From Bradyrhizobium sp. CCBAU 53338 (GTDB lineage: Bacteria > Pseudomonadota > Alphaproteobacteria > Rhizobiales > Xanthobacteraceae), in assembly GCF_015291665.1 (NCBI RefSeq), contig NZ_CP030048.1, forward strand, positions 186,001 through 250,000: a stretch of DNA of 64,000 nucleotides, in the 5' to 3' direction. A program made the position numbers and the translations under genes. The notes beneath the pieces are model-generated. The model was not told where the DNA came from. It saw only the letters and a program-made list of their open reading frames with translations, and ran no database searches. Position 1 is the first letter of the stretch. Each line of letters starts with the position of its first letter. Below, piece after piece: positions 46,978 through 56,280 of this stretch.

Positions 46978-47667
46978 ATGACAGAAGCCAATGCCACGCC
47001 GGTAACCGGCGGTTCACCAAACGCGCTCGCCGCAGTCGAAGCGGAGATTGCGCGCGCCTGCAAGGATGCGCGGCGTGAGCGTGCCTCCGTAACGCTGATC
47101 GCGGTGTCCAAGACGTTCGCCGCTGATGCAATTATTCCGGTTATCGGCGCCGGACAGCGCGTGTTTGGCGAGAATCGCGTGCAGGAGGCCAAAGGCAAGT
47201 GGCCGGCGTTAACGGCTGATTACCCTGACATCGTGCTGCATCTGATCGGGCCGCTGCAATCCAACAAGGCGAAAGAGGCCGTCGCGCTGTTCGATGCCAT
47301 CCATTCGGTCGACCGTCCGAGCATTTGTCAGGCGTTAGCCAAAGAAATCGAATCCCAGAACAAGCATCCGCAACTCTTCGTCCAGATCAATGTCGGCGAG
47401 GAGCCGCAGAAGGCCGGCGTCGCGCCCGGCGAGGCCGACGCGTTCATCAAGAGTTGCCGCGACACTTACGGCCTGACGATATCGGGTCTGATGTGCATCC
47501 CGCCGGTGGACGAACCGCCGGCCGCGCATTTCGCGCTGACCGCCAAGATCGCCGCGCGCAACGGCCTAGCGAACCTGTCGATGGGCATGAGCGCGGATTA
47601 CGCGACCGCCATCATGCTGGGCGCAACCCATGTGCGCGTGGGAAGCGCGATCTTCGGGCACAGGTAG
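46978..47667 (+). CDS. YggS-family PLP homeostasis protein
   Basis: 229 residues, alanine-racemase-like N-terminal barrel without the second domain. TLIAVSKTFAADAIIPVIGAGQRVFGENRVQEAKGKW contains the PLP lysine (VSK) and FGENRVQE signature; LMCIPP and LSMGMSADYATAIMLGATHVRVGSAIFG complete it. Members buffer pyridoxal phosphate. It is divergent from the membrane diguanylate cyclase. Confidence 0.95.
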   Translation: MTEANATPVTGGSPNALAAVEAEIARACKDARRERASVTLIAVSKTFAADAIIPVIGAGQRVFGENRVQEAKGKWPALTADYPDIVLHLIGPLQSNKAKEAVALFDAIHSVDRPSICQALAKEIESQNKHPQLFVQINVGEEPQKAGVAPGEADAFIKSCRDTYGLTISGLMCIPPVDEPPAAHFALTAKIAARNGLANLSMGMSADYATAIMLGATHVRVGSAIFGHR

Positions 47668-47707
47668 TGGTGAAGAGCGCCGATGCGTAGCCCGATGGAG
47701 CGAAGCC

Positions 47708-48493
47708 TTACGCAAACCTCACCGACACTTTCCCCAGCGCACCGAAATCCGCCGCAAAATGATCGCCGGCCTGGATCGGCAGTGGCGGGTGGCAGGTGCC
47801 TGTCGTCACCACCTCCCCTGTCCGCAAGGTGATGCCGAGACCGCGCAGCTCGTTGGCCAGCCAGGCCAGGGCAACGCGTGGATCGCCGAGCACGTTCTTG
47901 CCGTGACCGAGATAGCGCTCGCCGCGCAACGTGATCTGCGGCCGTTCCTCGATCAGATCCATCGCGCGCCAATTGGCTGATGTCGCCGCGCCCAGCACGA
48001 ACAGATGCGCGCAGGCATTGTCGGCGATCAGCTGCGCCTCGCCGGCGCTGGCGAAATCGGTGAAGCGCGAATCCGGAATTTCGATGGCGGGATGTAACGT
48101 GTCGACCGCCGCCAGCACCTCGTCAACGCTGTAAGGCGTCGGTCGCGGCGCCAGATCGTGTCCCATGCGGAAGCAGAATTCCGGCTCGCCGACGCGCATC
48201 GCATTGCCCTTCATCGACGCGATGCCGCCATCGGCGATGACGGTGTCGCTCATGATGCGCCCGGCCAGCGGCCCGGCGACGTTGATGTGCTTCTGCCCGG
48301 CTTCACTGGTCGCCGCGATCTTCCAGCCGAACAGTTTTCCGAGTGATTGGTTTTCGAGCACGGCCTGCACGGCGTAACCATCCGCGCGGCTTTGCGGACG
48401 CAGCCGCGTCTCGAGCGCGTCGAACTTGCTGCCGTCACGCCAATGTTGAACGAGCGCGCGCGAGGCGGCTGTGACCTGTTCCCTGTCGAGCAT
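47708..48493 (-). CDS. 2-keto-4-pentenoate hydratase-like protein (FAH superfamily)
   Basis: 261 residues. GRIMSDTVIADGG, EPEFCFRMGHDL, HPAIEIPDSRF and VLGDPRVALAWLANEL follow the MhpD/hydratase pattern, with the E-x-E and D metal ligands. It would hydrate a 2-hydroxy-dienoate in meta-cleavage-type degradation, but no other aromatic genes are near, so the substrate is unknown. Six bases separate it from the downstream L,D-transpeptidase-like gene, which ends before its start on the same strand. Confidence 0.87.
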   Translation of the reverse strand: MLDREQVTAASRALVQHWRDGSKFDALETRLRPQSRADGYAVQAVLENQSLGKLFGWKIAATSEAGQKHINVAGPLAGRIMSDTVIADGGIASMKGNAMRVGEPEFCFRMGHDLAPRPTPYSVDEVLAAVDTLHPAIEIPDSRFTDFASAGEAQLIADNACAHLFVLGAATSANWRAMDLIEERPQITLRGERYLGHGKNVLGDPRVALAWLANELRGLGITLRTGEVVTTGTCHPPLPIQAGDHFAADFGALGKVSVRFA

Positions 48494-48499
48494 GTGTCC

Positions 48500-49069
48500 T
48501 CACCCGATGATGATTTTTGTTCTTGGTCCTATCAGTCGCAGCAGATGCAGCATCGCGCCCTTGGTCATGGAGACGCAGCCCGCGGTCGGGCCGAAATTGT
48601 CGCGCGCCAGATGCAGGAACACCGCGCTGCCGCGGCCGGCGATGCGCGGCCTGGTGTTGTGGTCGATTTCAATGATGAAGTCGTAGAGATGATCAGCGCG
48701 CTTCAGCCGGTCGCCGCCCTCGCCCTCCCCGCGCCGGATCCACTGGTTGTAGTGGCGATCACCGGGGTCCTCGCACCAGGCGTCGGCGCCGGTGATGATC
48801 CGGGCCGGCAGAAACGTCTTGGGACGGCTGTGCCGGTCGCCCCGCCACCACAATTGCCGGGGACGAAATTGGCCTCTCGGGGTGCCGCCATCGCCTTCGC
48901 GCTTGTTGGCCAGAAGGCCGCCGCGCCCGAGCGCCACCGGAATCGTCAGGCTGCCCGCCGTCAGCCAGCCCCGGCGCGGATTCCCGGCGGCAGGCTTAAC
49001 GCGGATCGCAGACAGCGGCCCAAAGCCCCGATTTCTGGTGTAACCGACTGACACAGCTTTGTTTTTCAT
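48500..49069 (-). CDS. L,D-transpeptidase (YkuD) family protein
   Basis: 189 residues. The catalytic pattern is VFLHLARDNFGPTAGCVSM, i.e. H...TxGC of YkuD domains, with a preceding DFIIEIDHN strand. Such enzymes make 3-3 cross-links or attach proteins to peptidoglycan. There is no hydrophobic signal at either ATG (49069 or 49093), which is odd for a periplasmic enzyme. Neither start has a good Shine-Dalgarno sequence. It is upstream of the hydratase. Confidence 0.85.
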   Translation of the reverse strand: MKNKAVSVGYTRNRGFGPLSAIRVKPAAGNPRRGWLTAGSLTIPVALGRGGLLANKREGDGGTPRGQFRPRQLWWRGDRHSRPKTFLPARIITGADAWCEDPGDRHYNQWIRRGEGEGGDRLKRADHLYDFIIEIDHNTRPRIAGRGSAVFLHLARDNFGPTAGCVSMTKGAMLHLLRLIGPRTKIIIG

Positions 49070-49272
49070 GTGAATGCGCGATGTCGAATTCATTACAGGA
49101 CATTCATCGAACCGCCCTGCTATTCTGGGCTAGAGTAATTCCGGCTTGTGAATCGGTAACAGCCCACTACTTCAACACGAACAACAATAAAAACGGCGAC
49201 CCCTAAACTTTCCCATCACGGTCGGGTGCGGCATGCATGCGCGCCTGGTCGACCCCAAAAGGATGATCCCCT

Positions 49273-49959
49273 ATGGCCAATGCCCGCAAGATCCTGATCG
49301 TGGATGACGATACCGATCTGCGCGATACGTTGGTGGAGCAATTATCGCTGCACGAGGAATTTGAAGCCTCCGCCGTCGATACCGGCGCCAAGGGCGCCAG
49401 CGCCGCAAAGGCCAACGCCCCCGATCTCGTGTTGATGGATGTCGGCCTTCCCGACACCGATGGTCGCGAGGTGGTCCGCTCCCTGCGCAAGGGCGGCTTC
49501 AAGGCGCCGATCATCATGCTGACGGGGCACGACACCGATTCCGACACGATTTTGGGCCTGGAATCCGGGGCCAACGACTACGTCGCAAAACCCTTCCGCT
49601 TCGCGGTGCTGCTTGCCCGCATCCGCGCCCAGCTTCGCCAGCACGAGGCCAGCGAGGACGCGGTGTTCTCGGTCGGCCCCTACTCCTTCCGCCCCGGCTC
49701 CAAGATGCTGACCGCGGCCAATGCCCGCAAGGTCCGCCTCACCGAAAAGGAAACGGCGATCCTGCGCTTCCTCTACCGGGCCGGCCAGATGCCGGTCTCG
49801 CGCGAGACCCTGCTCCAGGAGGTGTGGGGTTATAATTCCGGCGTCACCACCCACACGCTGGAAACCCACATCTACCGCCTCCGCCAGAAGATCGAGAAGG
49901 ATGCCGCCAACCCGGAAATCCTGGTGACGGAAGCCGGTGGCTACAAGCTGGTGCCGTGA
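49273..49959 (+). CDS. OmpR-type response regulator
   Basis: 228 residues. Receiver domain with acidic cluster VDDD (11-13), phospho-acceptor Asp56 in VLMDVGLPDTDG, Thr in MLTGHD and Lys in VAKPFRF, followed by a winged-helix DNA-binding domain (VRLTEKETAILRFLYRAG, THTLETHIYRLRQKIEKD). No kinase gene is adjacent. It is followed 60 bases later by a cyclic nucleotide-binding protein in the same direction, perhaps one transcript. Confidence 0.94.
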   Translation: MANARKILIVDDDTDLRDTLVEQLSLHEEFEASAVDTGAKGASAAKANAPDLVLMDVGLPDTDGREVVRSLRKGGFKAPIIMLTGHDTDSDTILGLESGANDYVAKPFRFAVLLARIRAQLRQHEASEDAVFSVGPYSFRPGSKMLTAANARKVRLTEKETAILRFLYRAGQMPVSRETLLQEVWGYNSGVTTHTLETHIYRLRQKIEKDAANPEILVTEAGGYKLVP

Positions 49960-50019
49960 TACGTTCCAGGAACGCGCGATTCGTCGTAAATTAGCGCGTT
50001 CCTCGAGCCTCGGACCGGA

Positions 50020-50463
50020 ATGTCGATCGACGATGACGTAGCGCTGCTTGAGCGTGTCCCGACACTGCGCCTGTTGGGAGACGCTTCGTTGCGCATGCTG
50101 GCGATCGGCTCCGAGCAGCGTGACTTCGTCCGCGGCGACATCCTGTTCAACCTCGGTGACGATGCCGACGCCGGCTTCGTGGTCCAGCGCGGGGCCTTTC
50201 GCGTCGATGACGGCGCCGGCGCCGAGATGATCGCCGGCCCCGGCACGCTGATCGGCGAACTTGCGCTGGTGGTGCCGATGAAGCGGCCGTCCGGCGCAGT
50301 CGCGCTGGAGCATTCCTCGGTCATCCGAATCGCCCGCAGCCTGTTTCAGCGCGTGCTCGAAAGCGACCCCGCCGCCGCGGTCCGTCTGCGCGACGAATTC
50401 GCGGTGCGCTCCAGCCAGATCGCCAGCGACATCCTGATGGCGGGCGCGAAGCTCAGCACGTAG
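50020..50463 (+). CDS. Cyclic nucleotide-binding domain protein
   Basis: 147 residues, essentially a lone CNB/Crp-type sensor fold: LLERVPTLRLLGDASLRMLA, FVRGDILFNLGDDADAGFVVQRG, GPGTLIGELALV and SSVIRIARSLFQRVL. The phosphate-binding cassette GELALVVPMKRPSGAVA lacks the canonical R-T/S-A-T-V-A pattern, so nucleotide binding is uncertain. No DNA-binding domain. It may act with the upstream response regulator. Confidence 0.88.
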   Translation: MSIDDDVALLERVPTLRLLGDASLRMLAIGSEQRDFVRGDILFNLGDDADAGFVVQRGAFRVDDGAGAEMIAGPGTLIGELALVVPMKRPSGAVALEHSSVIRIARSLFQRVLESDPAAAVRLRDEFAVRSSQIASDILMAGAKLST

Positions 50464-50475
50464 CTCCTTCCACCT

Positions 50476-50539
50476 GTCATTCCGCGGCGCGCGTAGCGCG
50501 AGCCCGGAATCCATTTATTTCATCGCGCCCCGGAATGAC
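50476..50539. repeat. GTCATTCCG palindromic intergenic repeat
   Basis: It begins GTCATTCCGCGG and ends CGCCCCGGAATGAC, with GCGTAGCGCGAGCCCGGAAT in the middle: a 64-base dispersed repeat type common in Bradyrhizobium spacers. It lies between convergent genes and could terminate transcription from both sides. Confidence 0.65.
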
Positions 50540-50546
50540 GGCGGGC

Positions 50547-51362
50547 TCACACCTCTAGCGTCACCGTCACAGGCACATGGTCTGACGGCCGCTCCCAGCT
50601 CCGCGCATCGCGCAAGATCTTGAAATCGCTGACGGCATCCTTCAGCGCGCGCGAGACCCAGATATGGTCGAGCCGCCGGCCGCGGTCGCCGACGGTCCAG
50701 TCGGCGGAGCGATAGCTCCACCACGTGTAGACCTTTTCCGACATCGGGATGCGGTCGCGTGCGACGTCGACCCATTCGCCGGCCTCGAGCGCGGCCTTCA
50801 GCTTTTCGGTCTCGATCGGCGTGTGCGAGACCACTTTGAGGAGCTGCTTGTGCGACCACACGTCGTTCTCGTGCGGCGCCACGTTGAGATCGCCGACCAG
50901 CACGTGGCGATCTTCGCCACGCGGATGCAGCGGCTCGCACGCCTTCATCTCGTCGAGGAAGCGAAGCTTGTGGTCGAACTTTTCGTTCAGTGCGGGATCG
51001 GGAATGTCGCCGCCGGCGGGCACGTAGAAATTATGCAGCACCAGCGGCTTTGCGATGCTGGCTTTCTCGCCGAACGACACCGAGATGTGGCGCGAATCCA
51101 CCTTGTCGCAGAAGGTGCGGATATCGGTGGACTCGAACGGGATCTTCGAGACGATGGCGACGCCGTGATAGCCCTTCTGCCCGTTCAGCGCGACGTGCTC
51201 GTAGCCGAGCCGCCTGAAACGCTTCAGCGGAAAGGCGTCGTCGATGCATTTGGTCTCCTGGAGACACAGCACGTCCGGCCGCGCGCTCTTGAGAAACTTC
51301 GCGACCAGGTCGATGCGCAGCCGCACCGAATTGATATTCCAGGTTGTCAGGGAAAGACGCAT
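50547..51362 (-). CDS. xthA: Exodeoxyribonuclease III (AP endonuclease)
   Basis: 271 residues. LSLTTWNINSVRLRI, VLCLQETKC (catalytic Glu), VLVGDLNVAPHENDVW and the terminal RLDHIWVS and SDHVPVTVTL (Asp-His pair) give the full exonuclease III active site. It cleaves abasic sites in base-excision repair. Located 61 bases after the LolA-family gene on the same strand. Confidence 0.97.
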   Translation of the reverse strand: MRLSLTTWNINSVRLRIDLVAKFLKSARPDVLCLQETKCIDDAFPLKRFRRLGYEHVALNGQKGYHGVAIVSKIPFESTDIRTFCDKVDSRHISVSFGEKASIAKPLVLHNFYVPAGGDIPDPALNEKFDHKLRFLDEMKACEPLHPRGEDRHVLVGDLNVAPHENDVWSHKQLLKVVSHTPIETEKLKAALEAGEWVDVARDRIPMSEKVYTWWSYRSADWTVGDRGRRLDHIWVSRALKDAVSDFKILRDARSWERPSDHVPVTVTLEV

Positions 51363-51423
51363 GGGAGCTGCGTCTTAGCATGGATTGGCGTCGGCGAAAT
51401 GCTTGTCCACAGGGCGGGAGTGC

Positions 51424-52236
51424 TCAGCCCGGTGACGGCACGCTGTAATTGGTGAAGTCGATCTTGAACATGTTGGGATCGAGCTTCTTACTCGCATCGA
51501 GATTGTAGACCGCAACCGTGGTGTCGTAGCCCTGCGGGTCAGTGACGGTCCATTGCTTCAGCTGGCCGTCCTTGGCGCCGATCATCAGCAGCAGGCGGCT
51601 GGTGCCGACCAATGCCTGCTTCTCTTCGATCGTCACGCTGATGAAGAGATCGTCGGCGGTGACGTTGACGACGTTGGTGTCCTTCATCAGGTCGATGCGA
51701 TCGGACAACAGGAAGCGCAGCGGCGTCTGCGACAGAGGATAGACGTCCTGCGTGGCGAGCTTGCGGTCGCGCACCACGACCGACGATCCGTCGGCGATGA
51801 TGTCGATCGGGCTCGGCGGATCATATTCGAAGCGGACCTTGCCCGGCTTCTGGATGTAGAAATCGCCCTGCGTCTTGCTGCCGTCGGGGCCGACCTGGAC
51901 GAAATTCCCGACCAGCGTCGACAGCGACGACAGATAGGCGCTGACCTTGGCCGCCTGCGCCTTCTGGTTCGCATCGAACGTCTGGAAGATGCTGCTCGGC
52001 ACGTTGCGGCGCGGATCGGGAATGATCGGATTCGGCGGCACCTGCGTTGCGCCCGTGATCGACGGTCCTGCCGAGGGCGCAGCGTTATCACGCCCCTTTG
52101 GTGCAGGCTTCGGCACCGGCACGTTCTGCGCAAACGATGCTGCGGTCGCCATCGCGGCGGTGACGAGAAGCACGCCCGCCACGCGCGCGCTGCGCGCGGC
52201 GAGAGAGGCAGCGAATCCAATGTCCGGATGTCTGGT
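51424..52236 (-). CDS. lolA: LolA-family outer-membrane lipoprotein carrier protein
   Basis: 270 residues from TTG 52236. Signal peptide RVAGVLLVTAAMATAASFA, a proline-rich spacer, then the LolA core: SSLSTLVGNFVQVGPDGSKTQGDFYIQKPGKVRFEYDPPSPIDIIADG. It carries lipoproteins across the periplasm. TTG 52236 (AGGA seven bases upstream) gives a normal signal peptide. A GTG at 52350 overlapping the ftsK stop (GTGA) is possible but adds 38 residues before the hydrophobic core. Confidence 0.85.
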   Translation of the reverse strand, partial: TRHPDIGFAASLAARSARVAGVLLVTAAMATAASFAQNVPVPKPAPKGRDNAAPSAGPSITGATQVPPNPIIPDPRRNVPSSIFQTFDANQKAQAAKVSAYLSSLSTLVGNFVQVGPDGSKTQGDFYIQKPGKVRFEYDPPSPIDIIADGSSVVVRDRKLATQDVYPLSQTPLRFLLSDRIDLMKDTNVVNVTADDLFISVTIEEKQALVGTSRLLLMIGAKDGQLKQWTVTDPQGYDTTVAVYNLDASKKLDPNMFKIDFTNYSVPSPG

Positions 52237-52346
52237 CAACGCTTCGTCCTGTGTGGCTGGGCGTCGTTTTAGCGTGATTTCGGGCAAAAGCAGAGATCGA
52301 TTTTGCGTGAGAATGGCGTTTCGAGGCGAGTCAGTAGCTCCTTGCC

Positions 52347-54833
52347 TCACATATGGCTGTCTTCTTCCTCGACCAGAATCTCGCGCTTGCCGGCGTGATT
52401 GGCGGGGCCGACGATGCCTTCCAGTTCCATGCGCTCCATCAGCGATGCGGCGCGGTTATACCCGATTTGCAGGCGGCGCTGGATGTAGCTGGTCGAGGCC
52501 TTGCGGTCGCGCTTGACGATCGCAACGGCCTGCTGGAACAGATCGCCGCCGCCATCCGCGCCCATGCCGCTGGCGTCGAACACGGCGCCGCCATCTTCGT
52601 CCTCGGTCGGCTCTTCGGCCGTGACGGCTTCGAGATATTCCGGCTGGCCCTGCGTCTTGAGGTGGCGCACCACCTTCTCGACTTCTTCGTCGGAGGCGAA
52701 AGGTCCGTGCACACGGCTGATGCGGCCGCCGCCGGCCATGTAGAGCATGTCGCCCTGGCCGAGCAGTTGCTCGGCGCCCATCTCGCCGAGAATGGTGCGG
52801 CTGTCGATTTTCGAGGTGACCTGGAAGGCGATGCGGGTCGGGAAGTTCGCCTTGATGGTGCCGGTGATGACGTCCACGGAGGGACGCTGGGTCGCGAGAA
52901 TCACATGCAGGCCGGCGGCGCGCGCCATCTGCGCGAGGCGCTGCACCGCGCCTTCGATGTCCTTGCCGGCGACCATCATCAGGTCGGCCATTTCGTCGAC
53001 GATGATGACGATGTAGGGCAGCGGATCGAGCGAGAGCTTCTCTTCCTCGTAGATCGCCTTGCCGGTTTCCTTGTCGAAGCCGGTGTGCACCGTGCGGGTC
53101 GGCTCTTCGCCCTTGGCCTTCAGCTCGAGCAGGCGCGTATTGTAGCCGTCGATGTTGCGCACGCCGAGCTTGGCCATGTTCTTGTAGCGCTCTTCCATCT
53201 CGCGCACGGCCCATTTCAGCGCGACCACCGCCTTCTTCGGGTCGGTCACGACAGGCGTTAGCAGATGGGGAATGCCGTCATAGACGGACAGTTCGAGCAT
53301 CTTCGGATCGACCATGATCAGGCGGCACTGGTCCGGGCGCAGCCGGTAGACCAGGCTCAGGATCATGGTGTTGATGGCGACCGACTTGCCGGAGCCGGTG
53401 GTACCGGCGATCAGCATGTGCGGCGTGCGCGCGAGGTCGATGATGACGGGGTCGCCGCCGATGGTCTTGCCGAGGCAGAGCGGAAGTTTCGCGACCGTGT
53501 CGGTGGCTTCCTTCGCCACCAGCAGCTCGCGCAAATAGACCTTTTCGCGATGCGCGTTCGGCAGCTCGATGCCGATGGCGTTGCGGCCCGGCACGACGGC
53601 GACGCGTGCCGACAGCGCGCTCATCGAGCGCGCGATGTCGTCGGCAAGGCCGATCACGCGCGACGACTTGATGCCCGGCGCGGGCTCCAGCTCGTACAGC
53701 GTGACGACGGGCCCGGGATTGGCCTTCACGATCTCGCCGCGCACGCCGAAATCCTGCAGCACGCCTTCGAGCGAGCGCGAATTGGTCTCGAGCTCGGCCT
53801 TGCTGAGCGGCTGGCGATCGCCGGCCTTCGGCGCGGCCAGCATCGAGACGGAGGGAAGATCGAACTTGTCGGAGCCCTTCTTGGCAGCGACCTTCGGCGC
53901 GGCCTTCTTGCGCGATGCGCGCGCCGGCGCCTCTTCTTCCTCGTCCTCCTCCGCGTCTTCCTCTTCTTCCTCGTGCTCGTCTTCGTAATCCTCGTCCGCG
54001 GCCTGCGGCGAGATCGGAGGTGCTGCGCGGCCGCCGCCGAGATTCGGCTCCTGCCTGCTGAACGAAACCGTCTTGGCCTTCGGTCCGCTCGAAACCAGCG
54101 AGCGATAGGCCGCGCCAAACAGCCAGATCAGCCGTGCCTTGGTGCTCATCAGCGCGTGGAACAGCCAGCCCAGCGACACCGAACCGCGATCGTCATCTTC
54201 GTCGTCGTCGAGCGGCTTGTCGTCGTCCTCGATCTCCGAGAGCTCGTCGTCATGCGCGCGCGCGCCGAGCCCGCAGGCGATCAGGAAGGTCGCGGCCAGC
54301 GCGATGAACAGGATGGCGCCGAGCACCATGCGATAGATCGCGCCGGGCGGCCCGAAGATCACCGCAGGCGCGCGCACCAGCGCATCGCCGACCACGCCGC
54401 CTAAACCCGTCGGCAGCGGCCAGGCACCGCCATGCGGCCAGCAGCTGACGAAGCCTGCCGCGATGACCGTGCAGAGAATCCAGGAGCCGAGGCGCAGCGC
54501 CTCGCGGTCGAACGGACGATGGGTCATCATGCGCCAGCCCCACACAGCGATCGTCAGGATCAGCATGATCGCGCCGAGCCCGAGGATCTGCATCGCGAGG
54601 TCGGCGCCGATCGCGCCGGCATAGCCCAGAATGTTGTGGATCGGCCGCGAGGTCGCGTGGCTGAGGCTGGGGTCCTGCACCGACCAGGTCATCAGCGCGG
54701 CGGAGGCGACGCCCGACAGCGTGACGAGGCCGAAGCCGGTGAGCTCGCGCACGCGCCGGCTCAGCGCCTCGCGGATCGAAGGCGGCAGATGGCCGACCAG
54801 GGGAATCACACGTTCGATTGCCGACATGCTCAT
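52347..54833 (-). CDS. ftsK: DNA translocase FtsK
   Basis: 828 residues. Four membrane segments in the first 200, an acidic linker (about 275-305, mostly Glu and Asp) and a Lys/Ala-rich stretch, then the alpha/beta motor with Walker A GTTGSGKS (about 476-483), Walker [13 protein letters not shown] and [14 protein letters not shown], and a C-terminal winged-helix gamma domain ([20 protein letters not shown]) for KOPS recognition. It couples septation to dimer resolution at dif. It starts nine bases after the upstream aminotransferase gene. Confidence 0.97.
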   Translation of the reverse strand: MSMSAIERVIPLVGHLPPSIREALSRRVRELTGFGLVTLSGVASAALMTWSVQDPSLSHATSRPIHNILGYAGAIGADLAMQILGLGAIMLILTIAVWGWRMMTHRPFDREALRLGSWILCTVIAAGFVSCWPHGGAWPLPTGLGGVVGDALVRAPAVIFGPPGAIYRMVLGAILFIALAATFLIACGLGARAHDDELSEIEDDDKPLDDDEDDDRGSVSLGWLFHALMSTKARLIWLFGAAYRSLVSSGPKAKTVSFSRQEPNLGGGRAAPPISPQAADEDYEDEHEEEEEDAEEDEEEEAPARASRKKAAPKVAAKKGSDKFDLPSVSMLAAPKAGDRQPLSKAELETNSRSLEGVLQDFGVRGEIVKANPGPVVTLYELEPAPGIKSSRVIGLADDIARSMSALSARVAVVPGRNAIGIELPNAHREKVYLRELLVAKEATDTVAKLPLCLGKTIGGDPVIIDLARTPHMLIAGTTGSGKSVAINTMILSLVYRLRPDQCRLIMVDPKMLELSVYDGIPHLLTPVVTDPKKAVVALKWAVREMEERYKNMAKLGVRNIDGYNTRLLELKAKGEEPTRTVHTGFDKETGKAIYEEEKLSLDPLPYIVIIVDEMADLMMVAGKDIEGAVQRLAQMARAAGLHVILATQRPSVDVITGTIKANFPTRIAFQVTSKIDSRTILGEMGAEQLLGQGDMLYMAGGGRISRVHGPFASDEEVEKVVRHLKTQGQPEYLEAVTAEEPTEDEDGGAVFDASGMGADGGGDLFQQAVAIVKRDRKASTSYIQRRLQIGYNRAASLMERMELEGIVGPANHAGKREILVEEEDSHM

Positions 54834-54842
54834 GGGCCCTGC

Positions 54843-56051
54843 CTAACCCAGAGTTTCGACCAGCCGGTGCAGCGCCTGCGCCGTGGTCTCACTGTCCTGC
54901 ACCAGCGCCAGCCTGATGTAGCCTGCACCGGGATTGAAGCCGTCGGGCTGAAGCCGCGCCAGGTAGGAGCCGGGCACCACGCGCACACCGGCCTCCTTGA
55001 AGAGCTTGAGAGTCACAAAGACGTCGTCGCCGACCTCGGACGTGTTGAGCCAGACGCAGAACCCGGCGTCGGGCCGGCGATAGCCGTAACGATTGCCGAT
55101 GATCTGGTCGGCGAGATCGAACTTGATCCGGTAGAGCCTGCGGTTCTCCTCGACATGTGCTTCGTCGCCGTAGGCAACGGTCGCGACGTGCTGGAGCGGC
55201 ACAGGAACCTGGGGCGCGGCGATGTTGCGCAGCTCCAGGAACATGCCGATGAACGTCTTGTCGCCGGCGGCGAAGCCGACGCGCAGGCCCGGAAGGTTGG
55301 AGCGCTTCGACAGCGACTGGAACGCAGCCACGCGGATGAAATCGGGGCCGGCACATTCGAGCGCGCTGCCCGGTGCCTGGCGCGTGTAGATCTCCGAGTA
55401 GCACTCGTCGCTGAGGATCATGAAGTTGTGGCGATCGGCGAGTTGCTTCAACCGCGTGAAATAATCGCGCGAGGCGACCGAACCCTGCGGATTGGCGGGC
55501 GAGGCCAGATAGAACGCGACGGTGCGCGCCAGCGTCGCCTCGTCGATGGCGCCGAGATCGGGCAGGAAGCCGTTTTCGACCGTGGTCGGCAGATAGACCG
55601 GCTCGCAGGCTGCTGCGCCGGCGCCGGCGCCATAGACCGGATAGAACGGGTTCGGCATCAGGATCGCGGGTTTGCCGGGCTTCGGCCCGACATAGCGGGC
55701 TGCCGCGATCGCGGCGAGGAACAGCCCTTCCCGGCTGCCGTTGAGGACGAGAAGCTCGGTCCTGGGGTCGAGCGCGCGCGGCAGCTTGAAGCGCGACGAC
55801 AGCCAGGCACTCGCAGCGTTACGGAACGGCTCGGTGCCCTGGTTCATCGGGTAGCGACCGAAATCGGCGATGTGCTTGGCCAGCACGGGGCCGACGAAAT
55901 CAGGCACCGGATGCTGCGGTTCGCCTACTGCAAGCGAAATCAAGGGCTTGCCGGGCTGATGCGGCGCCAGCAACTCGTTCAGCCGGACGAAGGGCGAGCG
56001 CTCGTTGCTGGAGCTTCCACTGGCCTGCGGCGCACGGGATGAAGCGGTCAT
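54843..56051 (-). CDS. Class I/II aminotransferase (DapC-like)
   Basis: 402 residues, fold type I PLP enzyme. PLISLAVGEPQHPVPDFV, VLNGSREGLFLA, NPFYPVYGAGA, ASPANPQGSVAS, ILSDECYSEIY and FQSLSKRSNLPGLRVGF (Schiff-base Lys in LSKRS) are visible. The closest functional group is N-succinyldiaminopimelate aminotransferase, but specificity cannot be proven. Start chosen at ATG 56051. It heads a set with ftsK and lolA, and a perfect CtrA-type box lies about 90 bases upstream. Confidence 0.88.
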   Translation of the reverse strand: MTASSRAPQASGSSSNERSPFVRLNELLAPHQPGKPLISLAVGEPQHPVPDFVGPVLAKHIADFGRYPMNQGTEPFRNAASAWLSSRFKLPRALDPRTELLVLNGSREGLFLAAIAAARYVGPKPGKPAILMPNPFYPVYGAGAGAAACEPVYLPTTVENGFLPDLGAIDEATLARTVAFYLASPANPQGSVASRDYFTRLKQLADRHNFMILSDECYSEIYTRQAPGSALECAGPDFIRVAAFQSLSKRSNLPGLRVGFAAGDKTFIGMFLELRNIAAPQVPVPLQHVATVAYGDEAHVEENRRLYRIKFDLADQIIGNRYGYRRPDAGFCVWLNTSEVGDDVFVTLKLFKEAGVRVVPGSYLARLQPDGFNPGAGYIRLALVQDSETTAQALHRLVETLG

Positions 56052-56141
56052 GACCATTCTGGGCGCCAGTACTCTCGAAACGGCCGGTCGCGCGCGGGCG
56101 CCGGCGGGAAAGCGGTTCAGTTCACCATAGATAGGGCGAGG

Positions 56142-56156
56142 TTAAGACGCGATTAA
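56142..56156. promoter_or_regulatory. Perfect CtrA-type box
   Basis: TTAA-GACGCGA-TTAA followed by CC: an exact match to the Caulobacter CtrA consensus TTAA-N7-TTAA(CC). It is 91 bases upstream of the aminotransferase-ftsK-lolA set. CtrA exists in Bradyrhizobium relatives; binding here is an inference. Confidence 0.5.
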
Positions 56157-56280
56157 CCATCGGTGGGCCGTCCCGTCCAGAGCGGGAATATCGGGGCCGG
56201 ACGACAACGGGATGCATGGCGGTTCCAACCCCTCCCGGTTGCGGGAGAGGTTGCGCATCTTCTTGCCGGCAATCCGGTTC

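Noticed and set aside
56228..56252. CTCCCG-GTTG-CGGGAG hairpin after the GFA gene as a terminator
   Set aside because: No T-tract on either side; it looks like another short GC-rich intergenic palindrome.
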